A stretch of 64,000 nucleotides of DNA from Stagnihabitans lacustris (GTDB lineage Bacteria > Pseudomonadota > Alphaproteobacteria > Rhodobacterales > Rhodobacteraceae). A model generated the notes under the pieces. It saw only the letters and a list, made by a program, of their open reading frames with translations, did not search any database and was not told the origin of the DNA. This document shows, piece after piece, positions 9,282 to 18,079 of this stretch (position 1 is the stretch's first letter; every line of letters starts with the position of its first letter). Location: the NCBI RefSeq assembly GCF_025950525.1, contig NZ_JAPDGS010000010.1:24134-88133 (forward strand), given 5' to 3'. The translations under genes were made by a program, and so were the position numbers.

Positions 9282-9995
9282 TCAGGGGCCGACCAGATCC
9301 GCCACAAGGTGGGCGGCGGCGTCTGTAACCTCACCCATGTTTCCGGTCAGCGAGGCCGTCAGCATCCCCGTTTCCATCGCCCCGATTGCCGTCGTGCCGA
9401 CCTGCCCCAAGCGCGCCTGCGTGTCGGCCAGCGTGATCTGGACGCTGCCGTCGATATCGCCCAGGTTGACGGCGACGTTCTGCAAGATGACGGCGCCCGC
9501 GACCGAGCCATTCTGTTCGGCCCGCGCCGTCGCCCCCTCGGTCAGCAGAACCACCCGGCCCGCCAGGCCGGAGGTGTCGACCGTGCCCGTCGTACCGGTC
9601 GAGCCGATCAAGGCGCCCGATTGCAGGGCCCCGATGGCGGTGGTCGTGATCTCGCCACTGGCAAGCGTCGCGGGCTTGAACAGGTCAAAGACCCCTTCCC
9701 CCTGCTGCGACGCCCGAATCCCCGGGGCGATCCGGCTGACGCTGGCCAGGGTCTCGCCATGGATCAGCGCATCGACCTCTGCGACAAGGTCGGCGCTGGT
9801 GTGACGGGTCTGGATCACGACGGAGCCTTTGACCTGCCCCAGGTTCTCGGCGACATTGGTCAGGCTTGCCGTCAAGGCGGCCGCCTGGCTCAGAAGGGCG
9901 CTCAGCAGCTCTTGGGGGTGCGGGCCGGGGTTTGCCGAGGCCGTGGCGGCGCCAAGCCCCAATAGGACAACCGCTTTCGTCAGCGTACCGGCCAT
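9282..9995 (-). CDS. Exported repeat protein of an adhesin-like family, paralogue 1 (most divergent)
   Basis: A 237-residue protein with a signal peptide (AVVLLGLGAATASANP) and two internal repeats built on TTAIGALQSGAL and TTAIGAMETGML, each following an Asn-rich strand (NVAENLGQVKGSVVI, NVAVNLGDIDGSVQI). A ribosome-binding AAGGA precedes the ATG. It is the last of three tandem paralogues behind HfaA- and HfaB/CsgG-like genes, which suggests a surface or fibre subunit secreted through the CsgG-like channel. It is the most diverged of the three: its middle region differs and it lacks the serine/threonine tract shared by the other two. HfaD-like function is an inference. Confidence 0.75.
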   Translation of the reverse strand: MAGTLTKAVVLLGLGAATASANPGPHPQELLSALLSQAAALTASLTNVAENLGQVKGSVVIQTRHTSADLVAEVDALIHGETLASVSRIAPGIRASQQGEGVFDLFKPATLASGEITTTAIGALQSGALIGSTGTTGTVDTSGLAGRVVLLTEGATARAEQNGSVAGAVILQNVAVNLGDIDGSVQITLADTQARLGQVGTTAIGAMETGMLTASLTGNMGEVTDAAAHLVADLVGP

Positions 9996-10048
9996 GGTGG
10001 CGTCCTTGTCTGAAAGGGGTCGGGGTCTGAAAGGGGACAGGCGAAAGC

Positions 10049-10074
10049 CTGATGGGCGCCGGAACGCCCATCAG
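10049..10074 (-). other. Hairpin between paralogues 2 and 1
   Basis: CTGATGGGCG (10049-10058) and CGCCCATCAG (10065-10074) form a perfect 10-bp stem 12 bp past the stop of paralogue 2 and upstream of paralogue 1. There is no T-tract. It could stabilise or attenuate the polycistronic mRNA. Confidence 0.5.
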
Positions 10075-10085
10075 AGGACCCAAGT

Positions 10086-10865
10086 TCACGGGGTCGGACC
10101 CGGCGGCGGCGACGGAGGCGTCGTGCCGACCAGGGCATTGATGATGCCGACGGCAGAGTTGTCGACATGCGCCATGTTGCCCGAGATCGTCGCGGTCAGG
10201 CTGCCCGAGCCCATGGCGCCGATGGCCGTGGTCCCGATCTTGCCGATCGTGGCGTTCACGTCGTTCAGCGCCAGCTGGACCGAGCCGTTGACGTCGCCCG
10301 AGTTCACCGCGATGTTCTGGAACGAGACCAGATCGCTGATGCCACCGAAGCTATCCGCCATGGCAGTGGCCGAGGTGGTCGAGGCCTCTGCCGTCGTCGA
10401 CACGCGGTCGACGATGCCCGTGGCGTTGATCGTGCCGGTGATCGAACCCGACTGCATCGCACCGATGGCGGTGGTCGACAGATCTCCCAGCGCCAGGATC
10501 GTCGGGTCCAGCACGCGCAGCACCGAATCCGGCAGGTCGCGGGCAAAGACGTTGGCGTTGGTTTGGCTATAGGACTGGAAGGGGAAATCCAGCCCGTTCA
10601 ACGCGTCGATCCCCGCCGCCACGCCGTCGAAAGAGCGGCTGGTGGTGACGTTGATCGAACCGTCGACGTGGTTCAGGTTCTCTGCCACGTTCGACAGGCT
10701 GGCCGAGAGGTTGGCTGCATTGTCCAGCAGATTGTCCAAAAGCGAAGCCGAATCCTGCGAAGACGACGGGGCGGCGTGGTTGGTCGCCGGGTCGTCGCCG
10801 GTGGCCGCAAAGGCCGCTCCGGCCAGCAGGGTCAGCATCGCCGTGGAGACGAGAAGATGCTTCAT
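10086..10865 (-). CDS. Exported repeat protein of an adhesin-like family, paralogue 2
   Basis: A 259-residue protein with a clear signal peptide (LLVSTAMLTLLAGAAFAATG) and an AGGA ribosome-binding site 4 nt before ATG. Two internal repeats are visible: STTAIGAMQSGSITGTI followed later by GTTAIGAMGSGSLTATI, and NVAENLNHVDGSINV followed by NIAVNSGDVNGSVQL. It ends in a proline-rich tail (PPSPPPGPTP) absent from paralogue 3. It is strongly similar to paralogue 3, so the pair arose by a recent tandem duplication. Predicted extracellular structural subunit; no enzymatic motif. Confidence 0.78.
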   Translation of the reverse strand: MKHLLVSTAMLTLLAGAAFAATGDDPATNHAAPSSSQDSASLLDNLLDNAANLSASLSNVAENLNHVDGSINVTTSRSFDGVAAGIDALNGLDFPFQSYSQTNANVFARDLPDSVLRVLDPTILALGDLSTTAIGAMQSGSITGTINATGIVDRVSTTAEASTTSATAMADSFGGISDLVSFQNIAVNSGDVNGSVQLALNDVNATIGKIGTTAIGAMGSGSLTATISGNMAHVDNSAVGIINALVGTTPPSPPPGPTP

Positions 10866-10890
10866 CTTGTCCTCACAAGTTGAAAGGATG

Positions 10891-10916
10891 TCGCGCCACG
10901 AGAGGCCGTGGCGCGA
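10891..10916 (-). other. Hairpin between paralogues 3 and 2
   Basis: TCGCGCCAC (10891-10899) and GTGGCGCGA (10908-10916) form a perfect 9-bp stem 10 bp past the stop of paralogue 3. There is no T-tract. With the hairpin at 10049-10074 it places a structured element after each duplicated adhesin gene. Confidence 0.5.
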
Positions 10917-10925
10917 CGGTTGAGC

Positions 10926-11669
10926 TTAGTTGCCGACCAAAGCGGTGACGATGCCCGCGGTCGAACCTTGGGTCGCCGCCATGTTGCCGGTGATCGTCGC
11001 GGTCAGGCTGCCCGAGCCCATCGCGCCGATGGCCGTGGTGCCGATCTTGCCGATCGTGGCGTTGACGTCGTTCATCGACATCTGGACCGAGCCGTTGACG
11101 TCGCCCGAGTTCACCGCGATGTTCTGGAACGAGACCAGACCCGAGATGCCACCGAAGTTTTCCGCCATGGCAGTGGCCGAGGTGGTCGAGGCTTCTGCCG
11201 TGGTGGAAACGCGGTCGACGATGCCGCCGGCATTGATCGTGCCGGTGATCGAGCCCGACTGCATCGCGCCGATGGCGGTGGTCGACAGATCACCCAGCGA
11301 CAGGATCGTCGGGTTCAGAACCGTCAGCAGGTTGGCGGGCAGGTCCTGGGCGTAGACAGCGGCATTCACCTGGCTGAACGAGCCGAAGGGAATGTCGCCA
11401 TTCGACGAAAGGGCGCCGATGCCGTCAGCCAGACCCGCATAGTCGCGGCCGGTGGTGACGTTGATCGAGCCGTCAACGGCGTTCAGGTTCTCGGCGATGT
11501 TCGACAGGCTGGCCGACAGCGCCGTCGCATTGTCCAGCAGGCCCGACAGCAGCGATTGCGACTGCTGCGAGTCGGAGACGGTGTGGTTGGTCGCCGGATC
11601 GACGGCCTGAGCGAAAGCGGTGCCCGACAGGGCGGCCAGGATAGCGGTAGAAACGAGAAGATTCTTCAT
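10926..11669 (-). CDS. Exported repeat protein of an adhesin-like family, paralogue 3
   Basis: A 247-residue protein with a signal peptide (LLVSTAILAALSGTAFAQAV) and the same AGGACAAG leader before ATG as paralogue 2. It shares with paralogue 2 the two TTAIGAM repeats, the NIAVNSGDVNGSVQ segment and the central STTAEASTTSATAMA tract. It is the first paralogue after the CsgG/HfaB-like gene, in the same direction. The N-[IV]-A-x-N pattern and short beta repeats are compatible with a beta-solenoid or amyloid-like fibre, as in curlin or holdfast-anchor proteins. That structural reading is an inference. Confidence 0.78.
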   Translation of the reverse strand: MKNLLVSTAILAALSGTAFAQAVDPATNHTVSDSQQSQSLLSGLLDNATALSASLSNIAENLNAVDGSINVTTGRDYAGLADGIGALSSNGDIPFGSFSQVNAAVYAQDLPANLLTVLNPTILSLGDLSTTAIGAMQSGSITGTINAGGIVDRVSTTAEASTTSATAMAENFGGISGLVSFQNIAVNSGDVNGSVQMSMNDVNATIGKIGTTAIGAMGSGSLTATITGNMAATQGSTAGIVTALVGN

Positions 11670-11799
11670 CTTGTCCTCAACAGTTGGTGTGTCGCTGCCC
11701 CCACCGGCAGCGTTACGATTTCGGGCTGGGGGTTGGGGCCCGTTTCACCTGGCGCCAGTTCTTGACGGCAGGATTGCGAAATTCCTTGGAGGAGGCGCC

Positions 11800-13185
11800 T
11801 CAATAGAGCCCCCCGGGTTTTTGTTGCGCGCCCAGGCTGCCCGGCGCGGGAACAGCGGGTGCGGTCTTCGGAGCCGGTGCGGCGCCAGCGGTCCCCGAAG
11901 GCCCCTCGGCGTCCGGCGCGGGCTTGTCGCCCGGCTGCTCGCCTTGCGCGCGCTTGGCGGCGGCGGTCCCGGCCTCTTTGGCGGCCTGCAGGGCCTGTTG
12001 CACGACCACCGCCGCAACCTCGCCCTCATCGCCGCCAAAGCCCTCTTGCGCCGCCTCTTTCAGCAGCAGCAAGGACAGGTTCGACAGCTTCAACGCCTCG
12101 GCCGCCTTTTCGATGGCGGTCTTGGTGTCGGTCGCCGCCATGGAGTCGTTGGCGGCGCGAATGGCCATCGTCGCGGCGGTCGTCGCCTTTTCCGCCTTGA
12201 AGGCCGCCGGACTGACGGGCGGCGCCGCCGGAGCGGCGGCCCCGGGCGCTGCCGCCGCGGGTTGCCCCTGGGGTGCCGGGGGCGCCGCCGTATGGACCGG
12301 AACCGACAGCGGCCGGGCGTCTTCGGTCCCCGTGTCATTCATCGCGGCGATGGCATCGCGCAGCGCCTGCGGGTCCGCCGTCCCCGAAGCCGTGATGCCA
12401 CCATCCTCGAAGCCGATCAGGGCCTTGCACGGCGCAAGGCTGCTTTGGTCCATGATCTGACCCAGGACTTCAAAGGTCGCGAGGCTGATCATCTGGCGCA
12501 GGGCGAAATTGATCGCCTCGCGTTGCATCCCCCCGGCGTCCATCTGCACCAAGGTGTCGCCAAAAAAGTTGTTGCCGCTGCCGCCGATCTCGCTGGTGAA
12601 AATCTGCTTTTGCAGCGGGATATTGGCGACGATCCGACCCGTGTAGGCATCGGTCATCGTCAGATCCAGCGCCACCAGGATACGGCTTTGGCGATAGCGC
12701 GGGCCGATCCCGGCGACCTGTGCCGAAAAGCCGCCGCCGGGAATGAAGTCCAGACTGTTGATGCTGCCCGAGACATAGAAGTTGACCGGCACCTGGCGCG
12801 TGATGTCGCGGATACCCCAATTGGTCTCGGAGACCATGATCGCGTCGTCGCGCCGGTTGACCACCGAGACCCCGGCCTTGAAGAGGGCCGATTGCACCAT
12901 CTCTCCGGCGCCCTGGGTGACGAACTTGCCAGCATTGCCGTCGGCGTAGCTTTCCTTGCCGGTGGAATCGACCACGGTGCCGACGCCAAAGATGACGTTG
13001 CGCGGCACCTTGCCGTTCAAGCAGGTCAACGCCCGGTCAAAGGCGGTCACGACGTCCTGGATCGGAGGCCCCTGCACGAGGTCAAGGTTCTGGTCACGGG
13101 GCGTGAAAGCTGCCGAGATGTAGGAACATCCGGTCAGGACCAAAAGCGCGGGGATCGCACGCCATCGCATGTGTTTGTTCTTCAT
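11800..13185 (-). CDS. hfaB: CsgG/HfaB-family outer-membrane secretion lipoprotein
   Basis: A 461-residue protein with a lipoprotein signal (PALLVLTGC, Cys20 lipidated). A CsgG-like core at about residues 30-270 includes the tract GIGPRYRQSRILVALDLTMTD and a glycine/asparagine-rich loop (SEIGGSGNNFFG). A long Ala/Pro/Gln-rich, partly helical extension follows. CsgG forms the curli export pore, and HfaB is the Caulobacter holdfast-anchor homologue. Here it sits directly after an HfaA-like gene and before three exported paralogues, fitting an export channel for those subunits. The extended C-terminus is longer than in plain CsgG. HfaB is preferred over CsgG because of the neighbour. Confidence 0.85.
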   Translation of the reverse strand: MKNKHMRWRAIPALLVLTGCSYISAAFTPRDQNLDLVQGPPIQDVVTAFDRALTCLNGKVPRNVIFGVGTVVDSTGKESYADGNAGKFVTQGAGEMVQSALFKAGVSVVNRRDDAIMVSETNWGIRDITRQVPVNFYVSGSINSLDFIPGGGFSAQVAGIGPRYRQSRILVALDLTMTDAYTGRIVANIPLQKQIFTSEIGGSGNNFFGDTLVQMDAGGMQREAINFALRQMISLATFEVLGQIMDQSSLAPCKALIGFEDGGITASGTADPQALRDAIAAMNDTGTEDARPLSVPVHTAAPPAPQGQPAAAAPGAAAPAAPPVSPAAFKAEKATTAATMAIRAANDSMAATDTKTAIEKAAEALKLSNLSLLLLKEAAQEGFGGDEGEVAAVVVQQALQAAKEAGTAAAKRAQGEQPGDKPAPDAEGPSGTAGAAPAPKTAPAVPAPGSLGAQQKPGGLY

Positions 13186-13194
13186 TTTATACCG

Positions 13195-13629
13195 TCAGCC
13201 CGGGCACGCAGCCGTCGCGCCCAAGCCAAGGGCGGACAAGTCAAGCGGGCCCAGCGGAAAGGCGTTCACCCCCTCGACGGTCGAGGTCGACAGGCTGCCG
13301 TCGACGCAGCCGGTGTTGTCGGCGCTGTTCGTCGCCGAAACGGTGTTCTGGTCGCCGGTGACTTCGATGTTGGTGGTCCCGGTGTTCATCGAACCGACAG
13401 AGCTTGTGGTGTTCGTGGTGTTCCAGGTGTTGTAGATCGGCGCCTGCGGTTCGACGCGCTTGGCCGCGATGGCCTGCGCGGTTGCAAGGCCAAGGCTGCG
13501 GTCGGCGGCGGTGGCATAGCCCCAGGACGAAGACCAGCTGGAGCCGGTCGAGCTATAGGCCTGCGCATGGCAGCACTGCCCTGCCCCGCCAAGGAACAGC
13601 GCCAAGATCACTCCGAATACTGCTTTCAT
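13195..13629 (-). CDS. hfaA: HfaA-like / curlin-like exported subunit
   Basis: A 144-residue protein with signal peptide AVFGVILALFLGGAGQCCHA and a Ser/Thr/Asn-rich mature part (TWNTTNTTSSVGSMNTGTTN, then VTGDQNTVSATNSADNTGC). The alternating N/T/V pattern resembles HfaA and curlin-like fibre subunits. The start at 13629 has a GGA 8 nt upstream; an ATG at 13644 is an alternative. The gene ends 9 bp before the HfaB-like start, indicating co-transcription. Identification rests on composition and neighbourhood more than on a strict motif. Confidence 0.6.
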   Translation of the reverse strand: MKAVFGVILALFLGGAGQCCHAQAYSSTGSSWSSSWGYATAADRSLGLATAQAIAAKRVEPQAPIYNTWNTTNTTSSVGSMNTGTTNIEVTGDQNTVSATNSADNTGCVDGSLSTSTVEGVNAFPLGPLDLSALGLGATAACPG

Positions 13630-13666
13630 CTGCCATTCCGCCATATTATTGTTTTTGTGTGCTTTT

Positions 13667-14194
13667 TTAGTTCAGTTCAGTGATTGCGATTCCGTTTTCC
13701 CCGACGCTGACCGCATAGCCCTTGCCGTCGACCGTGTAAGACACGGCTGTCCCGCCGCTGCCGTTTGCCGAGGCGGCCGCTGCCTCCTTGGGCGTCGATC
13801 GCGCGGCGTTGGCGCCGAAATATCCCGCGGCGGCCGCTGCCGCCTCGGTCGGGCCGGACTGCGCGGCCGAGGTCACACCCTCGTCCGCGGAGGCCGACCT
13901 CGCGACGGCCTGACCACCGCTCGGGTGGGCTGCCGATTGGGCCAGGTTCGACGTGGTGCGCGGCGCGGTGCCTGCCCCGGACACCGCATGAGACCCACCC
14001 GCGCCGGTCGGAGCGAACACAGTCCTGCCCTCCGGCATGACTTCGGTGCAGGCGATGTCCGTCGCCCCGACATCCTGCCAGCACAGCGCACGGCCAACCT
14101 GCATCTGCCCCTGCGGATCGGTGCAGCCTGCCAAAATCACCGGCAAGGTGATCGAGGCCGAACATAGAAAACGAAGCGCCGCGGCAGCACGCAT
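13667..14194 (-). CDS. Small Ala/Ser-rich lipoprotein of the adhesin locus
   Basis: A 175-residue protein with a lipobox (ITLPVILAGC), a short conserved-looking region (GRALCWQDVGATDIACTEVM), a long low-complexity Ala/Ser/Thr stretch, and a compact C-terminal beta segment (VSYTVDGKGYAVSVGENGI). I do not recognise the family. It is the first gene of the run leading into hfaA and hfaB, with about 38 bp to the HfaA-like start, and is probably an envelope-anchored accessory factor of the same apparatus. Confidence 0.65.
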   Translation of the reverse strand: MRAAAALRFLCSASITLPVILAGCTDPQGQMQVGRALCWQDVGATDIACTEVMPEGRTVFAPTGAGGSHAVSGAGTAPRTTSNLAQSAAHPSGGQAVARSASADEGVTSAAQSGPTEAAAAAAGYFGANAARSTPKEAAAASANGSGGTAVSYTVDGKGYAVSVGENGIAITELN

Positions 14195-14414
14195 GATTGA
14201 TTCCGACCTTTATCAATGCTCTCTCGATTTACTGACATGGCGGCGCGGATAGCGCAAAGTTCCCATGGATAATTTCACCTATCCGAAGATAGTCAGCGCA
14301 ATGGATCAAGGAGTTACCGGGGGCCTTGGGCCGGGAAGTACCCGTTCAAAGCTGCCAGTGGGACTGGCAAAGGCGGTATCAGCGGGCCGTTCATAAATCT
14401 ATGGACTGATCCCA

Positions 14415-14455
14415 GAATTAAAATACCACCCCGGAGATCAAACCGGTGTGGTATT
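14415..14455 (-). terminator. Rho-independent terminator after the OmpA-like gene
   Basis: On the minus strand a 13-position stem with one mismatch (arms at 14443-14455 and 14422-14434) is followed by TTTAATTC. It lies about 40 bp past the OmpA-like stop, so that gene ends its transcript before the lipoprotein-hfaA-hfaB run begins. Confidence 0.7.
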
Positions 14456-14492
14456 CGCAGGCGCGTTCTTTTGACCATGTCAAGGCGGAAGA

Positions 14493-15209
14493 TCAGCCGC
14501 CCGTGCCGGAGACGGATACCGCTGTCGTTCCACCGCCGGCCGTTGCCGCACTGGCCCCACCGGGTCCGCTGACCGAGGTGGAGGCGCCCTCCGGCCCGGC
14601 CGAAGCGGATGCGGCCCAGTCCTTGCCACTCGCCGAGGTCGATGCCTCACCGTTGCCCGCAGTTGCTGCCGCAGCACCGGTGGCAGAGCTGCTTGACGCC
14701 GAAGTCATTCCAGAACCGGCACTTGCTGCCGACGACTCCCGGGACGGCCGGGTATGCTCTGGCGCCGACTCGGGCGAAACATGGTCCTGCAGAACCGCCG
14801 GCATGCGACCCAAGGGGGCGCAGTTGCGGTAATAGACCTCGACACGCCGGTTCAGCGGCTCGGAGCCCGGTGCATTGACCGCGAGGTTCATCTTGCCCTG
14901 CCAATCCGTCGCCAGACTGACCGAATTGCTTTTGAACTGCTCGATGAAGTTGATCACCGTCATCGCGCGCCGTTTCGACAGATCCATATTATAGGCCTGC
15001 GACGCCAAGGCATCCGTATGACCAATCACCGACCCATAGGCCCGAGGATTATTGGCCACGAATGTCGCCAAAACATATTGCATGTCGGGGGACAAATCGT
15101 CTTGGTCAAGCCCGAAATACACCGTCAGCTTGCAATCGCGCGCCATACCGGGATGCGCCGAAAGTGCAAAAAGGGACAAGGCCAGTGCCTTGATTATTCG
15201 AACAGCCAT
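14493..15209 (-). CDS. OmpA-family (peptidoglycan-associating) envelope protein
   Basis: A 238-residue protein with a signal peptide (ALALSLFALSAHPGMA) and an OmpA-like domain at about residues 25-135, with the typical VIGHTDALASQAYNMDLSKR stretch ending in RRAMTVINF. A Ser/Ala/Gly-rich low-complexity tail of about 100 residues follows. OmpA-like domains bind peptidoglycan, so this protein could tie the neighbouring surface structure to the cell wall. It has its own terminator and stands at the head of the adhesion block. Confidence 0.82.
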   Translation of the reverse strand: MAVRIIKALALSLFALSAHPGMARDCKLTVYFGLDQDDLSPDMQYVLATFVANNPRAYGSVIGHTDALASQAYNMDLSKRRAMTVINFIEQFKSNSVSLATDWQGKMNLAVNAPGSEPLNRRVEVYYRNCAPLGRMPAVLQDHVSPESAPEHTRPSRESSAASAGSGMTSASSSSATGAAAATAGNGEASTSASGKDWAASASAGPEGASTSVSGPGGASAATAGGGTTAVSVSGTGG

Positions 15210-15329
15210 CTGCTCACCTGAGTCTTTCGGTTTATTTTACGGCGTACCGTTTTCGTGATCTAGGCGCGTGCAATGGGCCAGGTCAATCAATCGAAAGTAT
15301 CCCGGATCAACGCTTCAGTGCTTCGCCAA

Positions 15330-15521
15330 TCAGACTGCTTCGGCATAGCGCAGTTGAAATTGTGCAGCCGCATCCGCTGCGTGGGACAGGTTCGCTGGCG
15401 TCAGGGTCACGGACGCGCGGGGGGCCTCACCCGCGGCGGCGCGGTCTTCAGGCCTGACCGCGGGGGTTTTGACGGTGCAATCAATCAGGTCGGGGCCTGT
15501 GGCTTCTTGATCCCAGAACAT
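15330..15521 (-). CDS. Small hypothetical protein (63 aa) with strong ribosome-binding site
   Basis: It begins MFWDQEATGPDLIDCTVKTP and has a near-perfect GGAGG 5 nt before its ATG, the best reason to accept the frame. There is no signal peptide or membrane segment; the C-terminal half is Ala-rich and probably helical. It lies between the adhesion block and the first hybrid kinase. Function unknown. Confidence 0.6.
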   Translation of the reverse strand: MFWDQEATGPDLIDCTVKTPAVRPEDRAAAGEAPRASVTLTPANLSHAADAAAQFQLRYAEAV

Positions 15522-15648
15522 GTTTTCCTCCTGATGTTGCGCCAGACGATGCGTCCAAGAGGATTTCCGTTGCAACGGATCAAAAGGCGATCAGCCGCGA
15601 TCCAAAGAGACCATTTGCACCCAAAGCGCACCCGCCGCCCCTCTCCTG

Positions 15649-18072
15649 TCAGGGCACCGGGTGAAACCGCCGCACCGCGGTTGCGACATGGTCCAGGTGG
15701 CCCAGGAAATCGCCCCTCGTCACAAGGCTGGACCGAGGCCCGTCGTGCAGCTGCCGCAGCATCGCATGCAAGGGCTCCAGCCCAAGCGTCGCGGCCACCC
15801 CGATGGCCTCATGCAGAAGCTCGCGGAAGGCCGGGTCCTGTTCGGAGGTCGCAGCAAGGCGCTCCGGCAGGGCCTTGGCCCAGGTCAGGAAGTTGTCGAC
15901 CAGGCCGCGCCTCCCCCTGTCGCCAAGCGCCTGTCCAAGCTCGCGCCAGCGGTCCGGGTTGAAGGGAAGCCCCTGGTCCTCCGGCGCAGGGGCCTCAGTA
16001 TGTCCTTGAGCGGTCAAGACCAGCCGAAGGGCGTCGCGCGTCACCGGCTTGGCCAGATGGGCGTCAAAACCCGCGGCCCGGAAGCGCTCCAAATCTGCGG
16101 GCAGGGAATGGGCGGTCAGCGCGATGATGCGGGTGTCCCGCGAGGCACCCTTTTGCCGGATCACACCCGTTGCGGTCACGCCGTCCATGCCGCGCATGGA
16201 GATATCCATCAAGATCACGTCATAGCGCCGGGCCCGGGCCAGGTCGCAGGCCTCTTGTCCATCGCAGCAGGTCGTTACGACGTGACCAAGGCCGCGCAGA
16301 AGCTCGGCCACCACGACACGGTTGATGTCGTTGTCCTCGACCAGCAGGACTTCGGTCCCCGGCGGTGCCATGTCCTGCCCATGCGGCAGCGTCAGGCGGA
16401 ACCAAAAGCAGCTGCCCTCACCCGGCGCGCTTTCGACGCCGATTTCGCCTTGCATGGCTTCGACGATCCGGCGACAGGCCGCCAGCCCGATGCCGCCGTG
16501 GCTGTGGTCGCAACCGGGATCGACGCCAACGAATTCGTGGAAGATCCGCTGTTGATCCTCTTCCGGGATGCCTGGCCCGCTGTCGCTGACGCGGAATTCC
16601 AACACGACCTGCCCTTGCAGAACCTCGATCACCTCCGCCTCGACCAAGATTGCGGCGGCCTCCGAGACGGCCAGCGCATTCGCCACCAGGCTGCGCAGGA
16701 CCTGACCCAGCCGGAGCGGATCGCCGTAAAGCGGCGGAAGGTCGTTCAGGAGAGCCGCTTCGATGCGGTTGCCCCGCGTCAGGGGCTGCAGGCGGTCAAC
16801 CTCGTCCATGACCGTCCGGCGCAGGTCGAAGGACTGGCTCTTGATGGCCATCCCGTCCGCGTTGGCAGCGGTAAGGTCAAGGACGGAATTCACCTGGTCC
16901 AGGATCTGGGCGGCCCCCAAGCGCGCCGCCGCTAGCCAAGGCGAGGGCGCGTCACGCTCCATCACCTCCAGCGCTGCGAAGATGCCATTCAGGGGGGTGC
17001 GCATCTCGTGGCTCATCACGGTCAGGAAATCCGACTTGGCCTTGTCGCTGGCCAAGGCCGCATCCCGGGCCGCGACAATCGCCCGTTCCTGCGCGGCCCG
17101 CAAAGACATGTCGCGCAGAAAGACCGTGAAATGCAGCCCGCCTTCCGTCTCGTTGCGCGAAACCGAGAGCTCTACCGGGAAGCTCTCGCCGCTGTGGCGG
17201 ATGGCTTGGGCCTCGACGCGCCCCTGGGCCGAGGTCAGAAGCCGCGTCAGGTCCTGCGCCTTGAGGAGCTGTGCAAAGTCCAGCCCGACCGCGGCTTCGC
17301 GTTCACAGCCAAAGACCAGCGCCGCCGCAGGGTTGAAGCGTTTGACCCGCCCGGCCTGATCCAGCACGATGATCGGGTCCAGCGAGGCGTCGATGATCTG
17401 CGACCGCTCTGCCGCCAGCCGCGAGATCTGCGCCGCCCGGTCTTCGGCCACGACCCGCAGCCGTTGCAGCGCCCGCGCCCAAAGGAACAGCGCCGCGATC
17501 ACCGTCAACGCGGCACAAAGCGACCCCCAGACCAGCCGTTGGAACCGCGCGCGTCGGATGTCGTCGATCTGGGACATCTCTTGCATGACGGTGATCGAGA
17601 CCCGGCGGATCGTGTCGGACAAGATCCGCGTCTTGACCATCAAATCCAAAAGCGCCCCGCGCAAAAGCCGCTCGTCGCCGTCCATCAACGGGACCGCCTG
17701 CGCCAGATAGTCGCGCAGCGCGCGCCGCAGCCCTTCGATGGCGCCGCCGCTGTCCACACCCCCCAAGGCCCGCCCCTCGGTGATCGTCATGATGCGGCTG
17801 TACAGGATGTCAAAGCGCTGCCTTGCGGTTTCAAGCGACTTCTCCGGATGGTGATTGGCCAAGTCCAGCTCGAAGTCCAGCCGCAGGGCCTCGTTCTCGG
17901 TCCGCGACAGCGTCCAGGCCGTGCTGTCCAGCGAGGCATCGACATAGTCGTCGAAATGGAAGCCCATCCGCCATGTCAAAGAGACAACGATAAAGATGGC
18001 GATGGCTGTGACAAGGCTGACCGCAAGCTGTCCCCGGTTCGGGTGGCGGGTCGGTCTGATCCAAAGGGGCAT
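15649..18072 (-). CDS. Membrane hybrid histidine kinase (HisKA-HATPase-REC-Hpt)
   Basis: An 807-residue protein. TM1 is at about 17-35; an extracytoplasmic helical sensor at about 40-175; TM2 at about 180-200; a PAS domain follows (IDASLDPIIVLDQAGRVKRF). The HisKA phospho-His is in MSHEMRTPLNG, and the ATPase has VSDSGPGIPEEDQQRIF and GGIGLAAC. A receiver (LLVEDNDIN, DVILMDISM, Lys in HLAKPV) and an Hpt-like end (LLHEAIGVAATLG) complete a full intramolecular relay. The N-box is unusual (VANALAVSE where N-A-x-K-F-T is usual). It is the last gene of an operon with a response regulator and a periplasmic protein, 7 bp after the latter. Confidence 0.9.
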   Translation of the reverse strand: MPLWIRPTRHPNRGQLAVSLVTAIAIFIVVSLTWRMGFHFDDYVDASLDSTAWTLSRTENEALRLDFELDLANHHPEKSLETARQRFDILYSRIMTITEGRALGGVDSGGAIEGLRRALRDYLAQAVPLMDGDERLLRGALLDLMVKTRILSDTIRRVSITVMQEMSQIDDIRRARFQRLVWGSLCAALTVIAALFLWARALQRLRVVAEDRAAQISRLAAERSQIIDASLDPIIVLDQAGRVKRFNPAAALVFGCEREAAVGLDFAQLLKAQDLTRLLTSAQGRVEAQAIRHSGESFPVELSVSRNETEGGLHFTVFLRDMSLRAAQERAIVAARDAALASDKAKSDFLTVMSHEMRTPLNGIFAALEVMERDAPSPWLAAARLGAAQILDQVNSVLDLTAANADGMAIKSQSFDLRRTVMDEVDRLQPLTRGNRIEAALLNDLPPLYGDPLRLGQVLRSLVANALAVSEAAAILVEAEVIEVLQGQVVLEFRVSDSGPGIPEEDQQRIFHEFVGVDPGCDHSHGGIGLAACRRIVEAMQGEIGVESAPGEGSCFWFRLTLPHGQDMAPPGTEVLLVEDNDINRVVVAELLRGLGHVVTTCCDGQEACDLARARRYDVILMDISMRGMDGVTATGVIRQKGASRDTRIIALTAHSLPADLERFRAAGFDAHLAKPVTRDALRLVLTAQGHTEAPAPEDQGLPFNPDRWRELGQALGDRGRRGLVDNFLTWAKALPERLAATSEQDPAFRELLHEAIGVAATLGLEPLHAMLRQLHDGPRSSLVTRGDFLGHLDHVATAVRRFHPVP

Positions 18073-18079
18073 TGCGGTG

